From contig NZ_VMRJ01000002.1 of NCBI RefSeq assembly GCF_007713685.1, positions 372,001-436,000 of the forward strand: DNA of 64,000 nt, in the 5' to 3' direction. This document shows positions 44,792-53,072 of the stretch, piece after piece. The position numbers were made by a program, and so were the translations under genes. Numbering within the stretch: the stretch's first letter is position 1; each line of letters starts with the position of its first letter. The notes under the pieces are model-generated. The model had not been told where the DNA came from, did no database searches, and worked only from the letters and a program-made list of their open reading frames with translations. Source of the stretch: Hymenobacter setariae (lineage in GTDB: Bacteria; Bacteroidota; Bacteroidia; Cytophagales; Hymenobacteraceae).

Positions 44792-47008
44792 GTGGCGTCT
44801 ATGCACCTAAACTTTTCCCCACTCCTTTCGGCTACTTTGTTGCTGGGCCTAGCGGCCGGGGCGGCCCGCGCCCAAACCACACCCACCATTGCCCGGCCTA
44901 GTGCTACACTCACCGTAGCTGAGGACGCGGGTTCAGTCAGTATTCCGCTCAGTATCACCAACCCGGGCACGGTGGCTAGCACGGTGCAGGTGGCGGTGCA
45001 GGCCCTAGGTACGGCCACGGCGGGGCAAGACTACACCTACGCCATTACCCAAACCGTGACGTTTCCGGCTGGGGCAACGGGCACCCAGACGCTCACCATT
45101 CCTATCCTCGATGATGCGCTGGCCGAGGAAACCGAGTACTTCGTAGTGCGCCTGCTCAACCCGACCAATGCCACCGTATCGGCCACGGCCAACGACATTC
45201 TGGTTTATATAAAAGACAACGACACGCCCGCCCCGGCGCGAGCCAATAATTTGACCCTAGGGCTGGTGCAGAGCTACCAAACGGCCACGCCCTTCAGCGG
45301 CAACACGCAGATTAATTCGGCCGAAATAGCGGCCTTCGACCCTACCACCAAGCGCCTGTATGTGGCCAACTCTATTGGCGGCAAGCTAGAGATTTTGAAC
45401 CTAGCCAACCCGGCGGCCATTGCGGCCGTGGCTTCTATTGACATCAAAAGCTACGGCGGCCTCAACTCGGTGGCCGTGCGCAACGGGCTGGTAGCCTGCG
45501 CCATCGAGAATAGCAACCCGCAGCAAAATGGCAGTGTGGTGTTCTTCGACCAGAACGGCGCGTTTCAGAAGCAGGTGACCGTGGGCGCCATGCCCGACAT
45601 GATAACCTTCTCGCCCGATGGTCGCTACGTGCTCACGGCCAACGAAGGCGAGCCCAATGCCGCCTACACCACCGACCCCGAAGGCAGCGTGTCGGTTATC
45701 GACATTTCGGGCGGCATCGCAGGTCTTGCGCAGGCCAATGTGAGCACGGCCACCTTTACGGCCTTCAACAGCCAGGCCGCCGCGCTGCGGGCACAGGGCA
45801 TTCGCATCTACGGTGGTCTGGCGGCCTCGCCCAGCACCGTGGCCCAAGACCTAGAGCCCGAATACATTGCGGTGAGCGCCAACTCGCAAACGGCCTACAT
45901 CACGTTGCAGGAAAACAACGCCATCGCGGTGCTCGACCTGGCCACCAAGCAGATAACGGCCCTCCGCCCAGTGGGCTACACCGACCACACGCAGCCCGGC
46001 CGCAGCCTCGACGCCTCCGACCGGACCACCGAAGTGCTGATGGCCAACTGGCCCATCAAGGGCATGCGCCAGCCCGATGCCATCAACTTGGTTGAGGTCA
46101 ATGGCACTAGCTACCTACTCACAGCCAACGAGGGCGACTCGCGCGACTACTCCGGCTTTAGCGAGGTGGTGCGCCTAGGTGCCAATGGCTACGCGCTCGA
46201 CGCCACGGCCTTCCCCAATGCCAGCCTGCTCAAGCAAGAAACCGTGCTGGGTCGCCTCAACGTGACCAACAAGCTAGGTGACACCGACGGTGACGGCGAC
46301 TTCGACGAAATCTATGCCTACGGCGGACGCTCGTTCAGCATCTACAACGCCGCCACCGGCGCCGAGGTGTACGACAGTGGCAACCTGCTGGAACGCGTAA
46401 CCGCCGCCGATGCCACCTACGGCGCCATCTTCAATGCCAGCAACGGCTTTGAGGCGCCCGTGCGCAAAAATCGCTCGGACGACAAAGGCCCTGAGCCTGA
46501 GGGCGTGACTACCGGCCGCATCGGCAACAACCTCTACGCCTTCGTGTCGATGGAGCGCGTGGGTGGCGTCATGGTGTTCAATATCAACAACCCCGCCGCC
46601 CCGGTACTCGAAACCTACGCCAACAACCGTAGCCTCACCACTACTACCGGCGACCTAGGGCCCGAAGGCATCGTGTTTATCAGCGCCGCCGACAGCCCTA
46701 CCGGGCAACCTTTGCTACTGCTCGCCAACGAGGTCAGCAGCACCATCGCCGTGTATAGCCTCCAGGCCAACACGCCCACAGCCGCCCGGCCAGGGCAAGG
46801 TGCCGAGCCACTGGCCGCTTACCCTAACCCCAGCCAGGGTGCGCCCGTGCGCCTGAGCCGGGCCGTGTCGGGTACCTTGCACGACCTGGCTGGCCGCCCC
46901 GTGCGCCACCTGCGCGCCACCGACCGCCTCGATACCAGTGGCCTCGCCGCCGGGGTGTACTTGCTGCGCGCCGACGATGGTGCTGCTACCAAGCTGATAG
47001 TAAACTAG
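44792..47008 (+). CDS. Calx-beta / choice-of-anchor I protein with T9SS domain
   Basis: A 738-residue exported protein. The signal peptide (LLSATLLLGLAAGAARAQ) is followed by a Calx-beta domain (~33-148, ATLTVAEDAGSVSIPLSITNPG to VYIKDNDTP). A choice-of-anchor I-type propeller region (~155-650) carries YTTDPEGSVSVIDISGG, LEPEYIAVSANSQTAYITLQENNAIAVLDL, GMRQPDAINL, LTANEGDSRDY, YGGRSFSIYNA and DKGPEPEGV. The final ~75 residues (AAYPNPSQGAPVRL to AGVYLLRADDGAATKLIVN) are a type IX sorting domain. The middle region is often found in surface proteins next to phosphatases, and here a phosphatase gene follows directly, which is suggestive. Activity unknown. Confidence 0.9.
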   Translation: MASMHLNFSPLLSATLLLGLAAGAARAQTTPTIARPSATLTVAEDAGSVSIPLSITNPGTVASTVQVAVQALGTATAGQDYTYAITQTVTFPAGATGTQTLTIPILDDALAEETEYFVVRLLNPTNATVSATANDILVYIKDNDTPAPARANNLTLGLVQSYQTATPFSGNTQINSAEIAAFDPTTKRLYVANSIGGKLEILNLANPAAIAAVASIDIKSYGGLNSVAVRNGLVACAIENSNPQQNGSVVFFDQNGAFQKQVTVGAMPDMITFSPDGRYVLTANEGEPNAAYTTDPEGSVSVIDISGGIAGLAQANVSTATFTAFNSQAAALRAQGIRIYGGLAASPSTVAQDLEPEYIAVSANSQTAYITLQENNAIAVLDLATKQITALRPVGYTDHTQPGRSLDASDRTTEVLMANWPIKGMRQPDAINLVEVNGTSYLLTANEGDSRDYSGFSEVVRLGANGYALDATAFPNASLLKQETVLGRLNVTNKLGDTDGDGDFDEIYAYGGRSFSIYNAATGAEVYDSGNLLERVTAADATYGAIFNASNGFEAPVRKNRSDDKGPEPEGVTTGRIGNNLYAFVSMERVGGVMVFNINNPAAPVLETYANNRSLTTTTGDLGPEGIVFISAADSPTGQPLLLLANEVSSTIAVYSLQANTPTAARPGQGAEPLAAYPNPSQGAPVRLSRAVSGTLHDLAGRPVRHLRATDRLDTSGLAAGVYLLRADDGAATKLIVN

Positions 47009-47012
47009 GTGC

Positions 47013-47050
47013 CGGGGCGCAGGCACTGGATGCGTGCGCCCCGATTTTTT
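47013..47050 (+). terminator. Rho-independent terminator before the phosphatase gene
   Basis: Nine-base perfect arms (47013-47021 and 47035-47043) followed by six T to 47050. It sits between the preceding stop (47008) and the ATG at 47057, and so supports that ATG over the longer in-frame start at 47009, which lies in front of the hairpin. Confidence 0.75.
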
Positions 47051-47056
47051 CTGCGA

Positions 47057-48724
47057 ATGTTCTCTCCCTACCTCCTTGCCACCAGCCTGCTCCTAAGTAG
47101 CTCCGCGCTGCTGGCCCAAACCCGCCCCACGCCCAAGCTGCTGGTGGGCATCATGGTCGACCAGATGCGGCCCGACTACCTCACCCGCTTCAGCCCCGAG
47201 TTTGGGCCCGATGGCTTCAAACGGCTGCTGCGTGAGGGCTTTCAGTGCCGCAACACGCACTACAACTATATTCCCACCGTGACGGGGCCCGGCCACTCTA
47301 GCGTGTACACCGGCACCACGCCGCGCTACCACGGCATAGTGGGCAACTCGTGGTACGACCGCCGCCTGCGCCACGACGTGTATTGCACCGACGACACCAC
47401 CGTTCAGCTCGTGGGCACCACTACCAAGGGCACAGGCGTATCGGCCCGCAACCAGCTCAGCACCACCCTAGGCGACGAGCTCAAGATGACCTACGGCGGC
47501 CGCAGCAAGGTGCTGGCCTTGTCGCTCAAAGACCGGGCTTCGGCTCTGCCCGCCGGCCATATGGCCGACGGTGCCTTCTGGCTCGATGTGAACACCGGCG
47601 ACTTCATTTCGAGCACCTTCTACATGACGAAGCTGCCGGCCTGGGTCACCGAGTTTAATGCCCAGAAAAAGGCCGATGCCTACCGCCAGCAAACCTGGTC
47701 GCCGCTGAAGCCCGCCTCAGCCTACCTCAATAGCCTGCCCGACTCGAACCGCTACGAGCGCATTTTTAAGGGTAAAACGGCCGCCACCTTCCCCTACGAC
47801 CTCTCGAAGCTGGCCCCGCAAAACCCACCCGCCTACGAGAGCATGTACACTTCGCCCTTCGGCGATAACCTGCTGACCGACCTCGCCCTTGCTGCTCTCA
47901 AAAACACCGACCTAGGGCGCGACGACGTGCCCGATTTGCTGGCCATTAGCTACTCGAGCCCTGACGCGGTAGGCCACACCTTCGGGCCACTTTCGAAGGA
48001 AGAAAACGACCTCTACCTGCGCCTCGACCTCGAGCTAGCGCGCCTGCTGAAAACCCTCGACCAAACCGTCGGTAAGGGCAACTACACCGTCTTCCTAACT
48101 GCCGACCACGGCGCTAGCGAGGTGACGCGCTATCTCGCCGACCATCAACTGCCCGTCGGCACCTTCGACCGCCGAGGGGCCTACCAGGCGGCCAATGCCT
48201 ACCTAGTAAGCCAGTTTGGCCCTGGCCAGTGGCTCGAAAAAGAAATCAATAACACGTACTTTTTCAATCGCTCGCTGCTGGCCCAGCGTAAAATAGAGCT
48301 ACCCCACGCCCAGCAGGTGTTGGCTGAGTTTATGCGCGAGCAGCCCGGTATTGCGCAAGTCAATACGACCACGCAACTGCTCAATGGTGGATACACTACC
48401 GGCCTCGAAGCCAAGCTAGTAGCCAGCCTCTACTACCCGCGCTATGGCGATGTGCACTATGAGCTGCTGCCCGGCTGGACCGGTGATATTGGTGTGGGTG
48501 CCAGCCACGGCACCGGCTATGCTTACGATAGCCACGTGCCGCTGCTGTGGTGGGGCATGGGCATCCCGGCAGGCGTCAGCTACGCGCCCCACACCATCAC
48601 CGACATCGCACCCACGGCGGCCATGATTCTCAATAGCAAGCTGCCCAGCGCCTGCACGGGCCAGCCCATTGTGGAAGTGCTAGGTGCTAGCCCCAAGCCC
48701 AGCGGCCCGGCCCGCCGCAAATAG
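47057..48724 (+). CDS. PafA-type secreted alkaline phosphatase
   Basis: A 555-residue protein of the alkaline phosphatase superfamily with a signal peptide (YLLATSLLLSSSALLAQ). The start at 47057 is chosen over 47009 because a terminator lies between them. Metal and catalytic features fit PafA phosphomonoesterases: VDQMRPDYL with Asp35, nucleophile Thr76 in TVTGPGHSSVY, Asn97 in GIVGNSWYD, and Lys158 and Arg160 in LSLKDRASALPAGH, the K-x-R pair that marks PafA. Late metal ligands are in TADHGASEV and YDSHVPLLWWG. Spacing between these residues matches PafA closely. Role: release of inorganic phosphate from organic phosphate in the periplasm. The product is probably calcium-independent and phosphate-insensitive as in other PafA (family knowledge). 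Confidence 0.9.
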   Translation: MFSPYLLATSLLLSSSALLAQTRPTPKLLVGIMVDQMRPDYLTRFSPEFGPDGFKRLLREGFQCRNTHYNYIPTVTGPGHSSVYTGTTPRYHGIVGNSWYDRRLRHDVYCTDDTTVQLVGTTTKGTGVSARNQLSTTLGDELKMTYGGRSKVLALSLKDRASALPAGHMADGAFWLDVNTGDFISSTFYMTKLPAWVTEFNAQKKADAYRQQTWSPLKPASAYLNSLPDSNRYERIFKGKTAATFPYDLSKLAPQNPPAYESMYTSPFGDNLLTDLALAALKNTDLGRDDVPDLLAISYSSPDAVGHTFGPLSKEENDLYLRLDLELARLLKTLDQTVGKGNYTVFLTADHGASEVTRYLADHQLPVGTFDRRGAYQAANAYLVSQFGPGQWLEKEINNTYFFNRSLLAQRKIELPHAQQVLAEFMREQPGIAQVNTTTQLLNGGYTTGLEAKLVASLYYPRYGDVHYELLPGWTGDIGVGASHGTGYAYDSHVPLLWWGMGIPAGVSYAPHTITDIAPTAAMILNSKLPSACTGQPIVEVLGASPKPSGPARRK

Positions 48725-48746
48725 GCCCCCTGGGCCGGACTAAAAC

Positions 48747-48810
48747 GGCCTCTGTATTGAAACAGCCCCAGCCTTCACCCGAAGTCTGGGGCTGTTTCAA
48801 TACAGAGGCC
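48747..48810 (+). terminator. Long hairpin after pafA-type gene
   Basis: Perfect 25-base arms (48747-48771 and 48786-48810) around a 14-base loop. A short TTGAGGCTTT rather than a T-run follows, so it may be a factor-assisted terminator or a stability element. Confidence 0.6.
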
Positions 48811-48887
48811 TTGAGGCTTTAAGTATAATATGTATTTAAATTAAACTCATTGTCTAACAGGTAATTGAATCAATAATATTAAAATAT

Positions 48888-48899
48888 ATTGTGCACAAT
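48888..48899. promoter_or_regulatory. Perfect 12-base palindrome, possible operator
   Basis: ATTGTGCACAAT reads the same on both strands. It lies 25 bases before the candidate -7 element of ohr, where an activator or repressor could bind. Peroxide-sensing MarR-family regulators (OhrR) use AT-rich palindromes, but no such regulator gene is in the window. Confidence 0.35.
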
Positions 48900-48900
48900 T

Positions 48901-48916
48901 TAAAATTGTAAAATTG
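48901..48916 (+). repeat. Tandem octamer TAAAATTG x2
   Basis: TAAAATTG occurs twice head to tail (48901-48908, 48909-48916) right before the candidate -7 element of ohr. It may be a direct-repeat protein site; the first copy also offers a TTG for a -33 element at 15-base spacing. Confidence 0.4.
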
Positions 48917-48923
48917 ATTGTGC

Positions 48924-48931
48924 TAATTTTG
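48924..48931 (+). promoter_or_regulatory. Candidate -7 element for ohr
   Basis: TAATTTTG is an exact match to TAnnTTTG, in the AT-rich stretch 134 bases before the ohr start. Confidence 0.5.
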
Positions 48932-49064
48932 CAGCACGCTAGAAGAAATTTCTGCTTCTCACGCATCGCTTGCGATGGTAGATGGGCTCAACATCTTCTG
49001 ATGGTTGCTTTCCCTAGCAGCCTTTGCCAAGCTTGTTTCTAATTCACTTTCATAAATAACTACC

Positions 49065-49502
49065 ATGAAAATCAACAAAGTATTTACCGCGCAGGCTAAG
49101 GCCATCGGCGGCCGCGACGGTCACGTTACGTCCGACAACCAAGTGCTCGACCTCAACCTGAGCACGCCTAAGGAGATGGGTGGCCCCGGCAAAGCTGGCG
49201 CTACGAACCCCGAGCAGCTTTTCGCCGCTGGCTACGCCGCTTGCTTTGAGGGTGCCCTAGGTGTGGCTGCTCGCCAGGCTAAAGTGAAGCTCGAAAACGT
49301 ATCGGTAGAGGCCTTCATTGGCTTCGGCCAGGCTGAAGATGGTGGCTACGGCATCTCGGCTGACTTGCACGTGAACCTACCCGGCTTCGAGCAGGCTCAA
49401 GCAGAGTCGCTGGTAGAAGCTGCCCACGGCATCTGCCCCTACTCGCGCGCTACCAAAGGCAATATCGAGGTGAGCCTCACCACGACTACCAACGCTGCCT
49501 AG
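49065..49502 (+). CDS. ohr: Ohr-type organic hydroperoxide reductase (OsmC family)
   Basis: A 145-residue cytoplasmic protein of full family length. The thiol peroxidase residues are in place: Arg17 (GGRDGH), Glu50 (NPEQLF), peroxidatic Cys60 (YAACFEGAL) and resolving Cys124 (HGICPYSRAT). The spacing and the GGPGKAGATNPEQLFAAGY segment mark the Ohr rather than the OsmC branch. It reduces fatty and other organic hydroperoxides with lipoylated proteins as electron donors (family knowledge). The gene is alone between an AT-rich control region and a bidirectional terminator; expression is likely peroxide-induced, although no OhrR gene is nearby. Confidence 0.95.
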   Translation: MKINKVFTAQAKAIGGRDGHVTSDNQVLDLNLSTPKEMGGPGKAGATNPEQLFAAGYAACFEGALGVAARQAKVKLENVSVEAFIGFGQAEDGGYGISADLHVNLPGFEQAQAESLVEAAHGICPYSRATKGNIEVSLTTTTNAA

Positions 49503-49518
49503 GTCTTAGTAAAAGTTG

Positions 49519-49562
49519 AAAAAAGGAAGGGTCAGGCCGTGCGGCCTGACCCTTCCTTTTTT
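49519..49562. terminator. Bidirectional terminator between ohr and the phosphoesterase fusion
   Basis: Perfect 20-base arms (49519-49538 and 49543-49562) with a 4-base loop; the stem has an A-run on one side and a T-run on the other, so it can end both convergent transcripts. Confidence 0.95.
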
Positions 49563-49577
49563 ATTGGTAATTGCTGC

Positions 49578-52025
49578 TCAATCGTCGTCATCGTCGTGCT
49601 TGGGGGCAGCGCGCAGGAAGGCTCCGCGCCTAGGGGCGGGCACCACGGCATCTTCGCCCCTGATGGCTTTCCAAACCACCTCCGTGAGGTCAAGGTCAGG
49701 AGTAGCGTCTTCTTTGGCGAGGTTGAAGTGCGACGAGCGCTCAGCGCTACGGTTCCAAGCCGTGTTGCGGGTGTCGAGGCCCACTTGGGCGGCCTTGGCC
49801 TGGTAGGGCGTGAGGGTAGGTGTGGCCTGGAAGCAGCCGAAGAGCGGCTTGGCCGCCGCGTCGTACTGGCTCATGGGCGGTAGGCCCAGCACTAGCTCGA
49901 GGGTGCGCAACACGCCAGCCGTGGTGTACAGCGTGTGGTTGACGGACCCACGCCGAGTGTAGGGGCTAATGACGAAGGCCGGCGAGCGGTGGGCATCCAC
50001 GTGGTCGGGGCCGTTTTGGGCGTCGTCTTCTACCACGAAAATCACTGATTCCTTCCAGATGGCGCTGTGCGAAATATGCTCTACCAGCTGACCTAGGGCC
50101 AGGTCGTTGTCGGCCACCGCAGCCGTGGGCGAGATTTTACCCAGTTTCTGGCCGCTGGTGTGGTCGTTGCTGATGCGGATGGTGCTGAGCTGCGGCACCG
50201 CCCCGCGGGTCAGCAGCGAGTCGAAGTCCTGCGCCCAAATACGGATGCGGTCCACGTCTTTCACGTCCATATCGAAGCCCGGCGACTTGGGGCACACGTG
50301 CCCACGCAAGGACTTAAGGTCGGTTTTGCCGTCGGCCGCAAACTCGCCGTAGGTGCGGTAGCGCAGGCCGGCGCGCTGGCAGTAGTCCCACAAAAAGCCA
50401 TCGCGTGGGTAAGCCACCAGGCGGCTGCCCTCGTAGTCGTAGGTACCGCCGCGCCCGCCGTAGCTGATGGGCCAGGTTTTCTCGACGTAGTCGGTGGCGT
50501 AGGCGGCGGTGCTCCAGTTGTGGCCGTCGGCGCTCACCTCGGCATTCACATAAAAGTTGTCGAGCAGCACAAACTCACTGGCCAGCGCATGGTGATTGGG
50601 CGTCACCTTGCGCGGAAAAATACAGAGCACCGAGTCGCCGTTGCCCTGGGGCATGTCGCCGAGGACTTGGTCGTAGGTGCGGTTTTCCTTGATGACGTAG
50701 AAGACGTACTTGATGGGCGAAACCTCACCCTTGCGGCGCGGAATGGGGTTGCCGGCTTCGCCTAGGGCTTCTTTCTCCGAGGTTTTGGTGAAAGGCGTGT
50801 TGGCGTACACCTGCCGCGAGTAGGCGGCTAGCTGGGCCACACTGGGCGTGGTGATAAACGAGAGCGTGCCCTTAAATAGCCCGCCGATGTACTCTACCGG
50901 CCCATCGGCCAGCGTGTTGCCGGTGTGGTGGCCGCTGTGGTCGTTTTTGGCCAGCGGCTGCGGCCCGCGCGGGTTGGGCAAGGAGGAGAAGCCCTTGCCG
51001 TTGGCCACCAGTATTTTCTTACCTAGGGTGCGCACGCAGGTCGGGTACCAGCCCGTCGGGATGAAGCCCTTGGCGGCGCTCTTGCCCGGCGTGGCCACGT
51101 CGAACACGGCCAAGCAGTTGTTGTCGGCGTTGGCGATGTAGAGCGTTTTTTCGTCGGCGCTCAGGGCCAAGCCGTTGGTGGTCGAGCCGGTGAGCTTGGT
51201 AGGGTAGAGGGCAGTCGAGATGGTTTCGAGCACCCGCCAGCTCTTCGTATCCACCAACGATACTGAGTTGTCGTTGGCATTAGCCACGAATACGTAACGC
51301 CCGTTTTTGCTTTGAATCAGCTCGTTGGGATGGCTCTCAGTAGGTAGGCGCTTGGCGATGCGGCCCGTGGCGATGTCATACGCCAGCAGCTCTTGCCCGC
51401 CCCACAACGTGATGTAGAGCGTGCGGCCATCGGCTGCGAGCAGGCAGCCGTAGGCCTCGTGCCCAAGGTCGAGCCGGCTCAGCGTGCGCTTGGTTTTGAG
51501 GTCGAGCACGTACAGTGCGTTGTCCTCCTTGGTCACGGTGTAGAGGCGCTGCCGGGCCGCATCTACGGCAATGCCCACTGGGCTGATTTTGGTGGGCCAG
51601 CGCTTACCTAGGCGTAACGTGTCGGGCTGGCCGAACTTCTGCTTTGCCACCGGGTAACCCAGGATGATGTTGTCATTGCCGCCCGACACATAGAGGCGGT
51701 CGGCCGCCGGGCTCCAGGCCAGCCCGTACCACGACTTGGCAATGGGTTTCTCATCGAGCAGCTTTTCGGTAGCGGGGTCGATGAGCTGTACCTTCTGGGT
51801 GCTTTGGCCATTGTTGGTGACGGCCAGTAGCCGGCCGCCGGGGGCGAGCTGCATGTTCAGCGGCAAGTCGCCTAAGGGCAGCGAGGTGCCGGCCGGTGTC
51901 AGGCTCCAGCCGTTGGGCAGTAGGATGGAGGAGGCTTTGGGGTCGTTGGTCGGCACCTGGGCGGCGGCCGACCCAATGGTCAGCATTCCTAGGGCAACTG
52001 CCACGCGGGCAACTAGATACTTCAT
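49578..52025 (-). CDS. YncE-type propeller fused to alkaline-phosphatase-like phosphoesterase
   Basis: An 815-residue secreted protein; the start at 52025 (MKYLVARVAVALGMLTIGSAAAQ) is preferred over 52082, which lies before the signal peptide. Residues ~40-370 form a YVTN/YncE seven-bladed propeller (for example AVTNNGQST, LYVSGGNDN, TLYIANADNNCLAVFDV). Residues ~430-810 form a phosphoesterase domain (YVFYVIKENRTYDQVLGDMPQGNG, NHHALASEFVLLDNFYVNAEVSADGHNW, VFVVEDDAQNGPDHVDAHRSPAFVISPYTRRG), as in AcpA/phospholipase-C-type enzymes. The last residues are a run of Asp. This bifunctional layout is common in Bacteroidota, but its substrate is not known to me. It is convergent to ohr and transcribed alone. 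Confidence 0.9.
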   Translation of the reverse strand: MKYLVARVAVALGMLTIGSAAAQVPTNDPKASSILLPNGWSLTPAGTSLPLGDLPLNMQLAPGGRLLAVTNNGQSTQKVQLIDPATEKLLDEKPIAKSWYGLAWSPAADRLYVSGGNDNIILGYPVAKQKFGQPDTLRLGKRWPTKISPVGIAVDAARQRLYTVTKEDNALYVLDLKTKRTLSRLDLGHEAYGCLLAADGRTLYITLWGGQELLAYDIATGRIAKRLPTESHPNELIQSKNGRYVFVANANDNSVSLVDTKSWRVLETISTALYPTKLTGSTTNGLALSADEKTLYIANADNNCLAVFDVATPGKSAAKGFIPTGWYPTCVRTLGKKILVANGKGFSSLPNPRGPQPLAKNDHSGHHTGNTLADGPVEYIGGLFKGTLSFITTPSVAQLAAYSRQVYANTPFTKTSEKEALGEAGNPIPRRKGEVSPIKYVFYVIKENRTYDQVLGDMPQGNGDSVLCIFPRKVTPNHHALASEFVLLDNFYVNAEVSADGHNWSTAAYATDYVEKTWPISYGGRGGTYDYEGSRLVAYPRDGFLWDYCQRAGLRYRTYGEFAADGKTDLKSLRGHVCPKSPGFDMDVKDVDRIRIWAQDFDSLLTRGAVPQLSTIRISNDHTSGQKLGKISPTAAVADNDLALGQLVEHISHSAIWKESVIFVVEDDAQNGPDHVDAHRSPAFVISPYTRRGSVNHTLYTTAGVLRTLELVLGLPPMSQYDAAAKPLFGCFQATPTLTPYQAKAAQVGLDTRNTAWNRSAERSSHFNLAKEDATPDLDLTEVVWKAIRGEDAVVPAPRRGAFLRAAPKHDDDDD

Positions 52026-52147
52026 AAAGAGGGCGTGCCGCAACTCTCTGCCCGTACCGCATGCACAGGCAAAGAGTTGCACTTACCCACAAATATCTGG
52101 TACTCCTGGCAGCTCCCTAGGTTAAGGTTTTGCTACCAACGTTCTCG

Positions 52148-52933
52148 CTACGCCTTCGCGCCCGCCGCTGCCTTAAACTTAGCAATGGCCTGCCGAGTAA
52201 AATCGGACAGCACCAGCCGCCCGCTGATAGCTGCGCGCTCGCGCAATAGGCTGTCCCAGTGCTCAGTGCCTTCCCAAATTACTTGCTTCATAGCACCTAG
52301 GGCTTCTGGGTTGTAGCTAGCCAGCTTCTCGGCAAACGCCTGCACAGCCGCGTCTAGGTTCGCCGTAGTCTCCACTACTTCGGCATATAGCCCACGCGCT
52401 TGCGCCCAAGCCGCCGAGCGAAACTCACCCGCGTCCAGCGCCAATTGTGCATAGGCAGCCCGGCCGATTTTCAGTTCTACCACCGGCCCCACTACGAAGG
52501 GGCCAATGCCCACCACCAACTCGCTGAGTTTCACGGACGCCTGCGCCGTGGCAAAGCAATAATCGGTAGCCGCCGCCACGCCCGCGCCGCCGCCGATGGC
52601 CTTGCCCTGCACTCGGCCGATAATGACCTTGGGGCAGGTGCGGCAGGCGTTTATCACCTGCGCAAAGCCCGAGAAAAACGCTTGACCCTGTGCCTCATCT
52701 TCGATGGCTACCAGCTCATCAAAGCTCGCGCCGGCGCAAAACGTGCGCTCGCCCTCGCTCTTGAGGATGATGACTTTAGTCGTATTGGCCTGGCCGATAG
52801 CTGTAATGGTGGCCGCTAGCTCACGCAGTAGCTGGCCGGGCAGCGAGTTATGCGCTGGGTGATAGAACGAGATGGTAGCAATGCCCAGGGCATCGGTAGT
52901 GGCCGAGACATGGCCGGCGGTGAGGGTGCTCAT
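52148..52933 (-). CDS. Enoyl-CoA hydratase/isomerase family protein, paaF-like
   Basis: A 261-residue crotonase-fold protein and the last gene of the phenylacetate operon. The oxyanion-hole segments FCAGASFDEL and QGKAIGGGAGVA are present. Of the two catalytic Glu of typical hydratases, the one in the GGGCE position is replaced (GGGAG), while one at residue 138 (KLSELVVGIGP) remains, so classic hydratase chemistry is not assured. By position it would hydrate 2,3-dehydroadipyl-CoA (PaaF role) in the final beta-oxidation, but an isomerase role is also possible. It follows paaZ after a long palindrome at 52972-53058, which may lower its expression relative to upstream genes. Confidence 0.85.
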   Translation of the reverse strand: MSTLTAGHVSATTDALGIATISFYHPAHNSLPGQLLRELAATITAIGQANTTKVIILKSEGERTFCAGASFDELVAIEDEAQGQAFFSGFAQVINACRTCPKVIIGRVQGKAIGGGAGVAAATDYCFATAQASVKLSELVVGIGPFVVGPVVELKIGRAAYAQLALDAGEFRSAAWAQARGLYAEVVETTANLDAAVQAFAEKLASYNPEALGAMKQVIWEGTEHWDSLLRERAAISGRLVLSDFTRQAIAKFKAAAGAKA

Positions 52934-52971
52934 GTAATAAAGTGCGCAGTAAAATGCTTATTCAAAACCAT

Positions 52972-53058
52972 CTGTCATGCTGAGCTTGCGAAGCATCTTT
53001 TCACGGTTGATTTATTAACCCTGACGTGAAAAGATGCTTCGCAAGCTCAGCATGACAG
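52972..53058. repeat. Long palindrome between paaZ and paaF-like gene
   Basis: Perfect 34-base arms (52972-53005 and 53025-53058) around a 19-base spacer. The outer arm CTGTCATGCTGAGC and inner GAAGCATCTT are shared with the copy at 55174 and the sugar-locus copies. No T-run, so it need not end transcription. Confidence 0.85.
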
Positions 53059-53072
53059 CTATAGAGGAAGTA

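Larger units (their letters stand above)
48725..49064 (+). other. 340-base gap upstream of ohr with regulatory motifs
   Basis: No gene is seen. After the hairpin the sequence turns strongly AT-rich (48830-48935), in contrast to the surrounding GC-rich DNA, and carries the palindrome, tandem octamer and -7 element listed separately. A leader of roughly 125 bases then runs to the ohr start. Confidence 0.6.
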
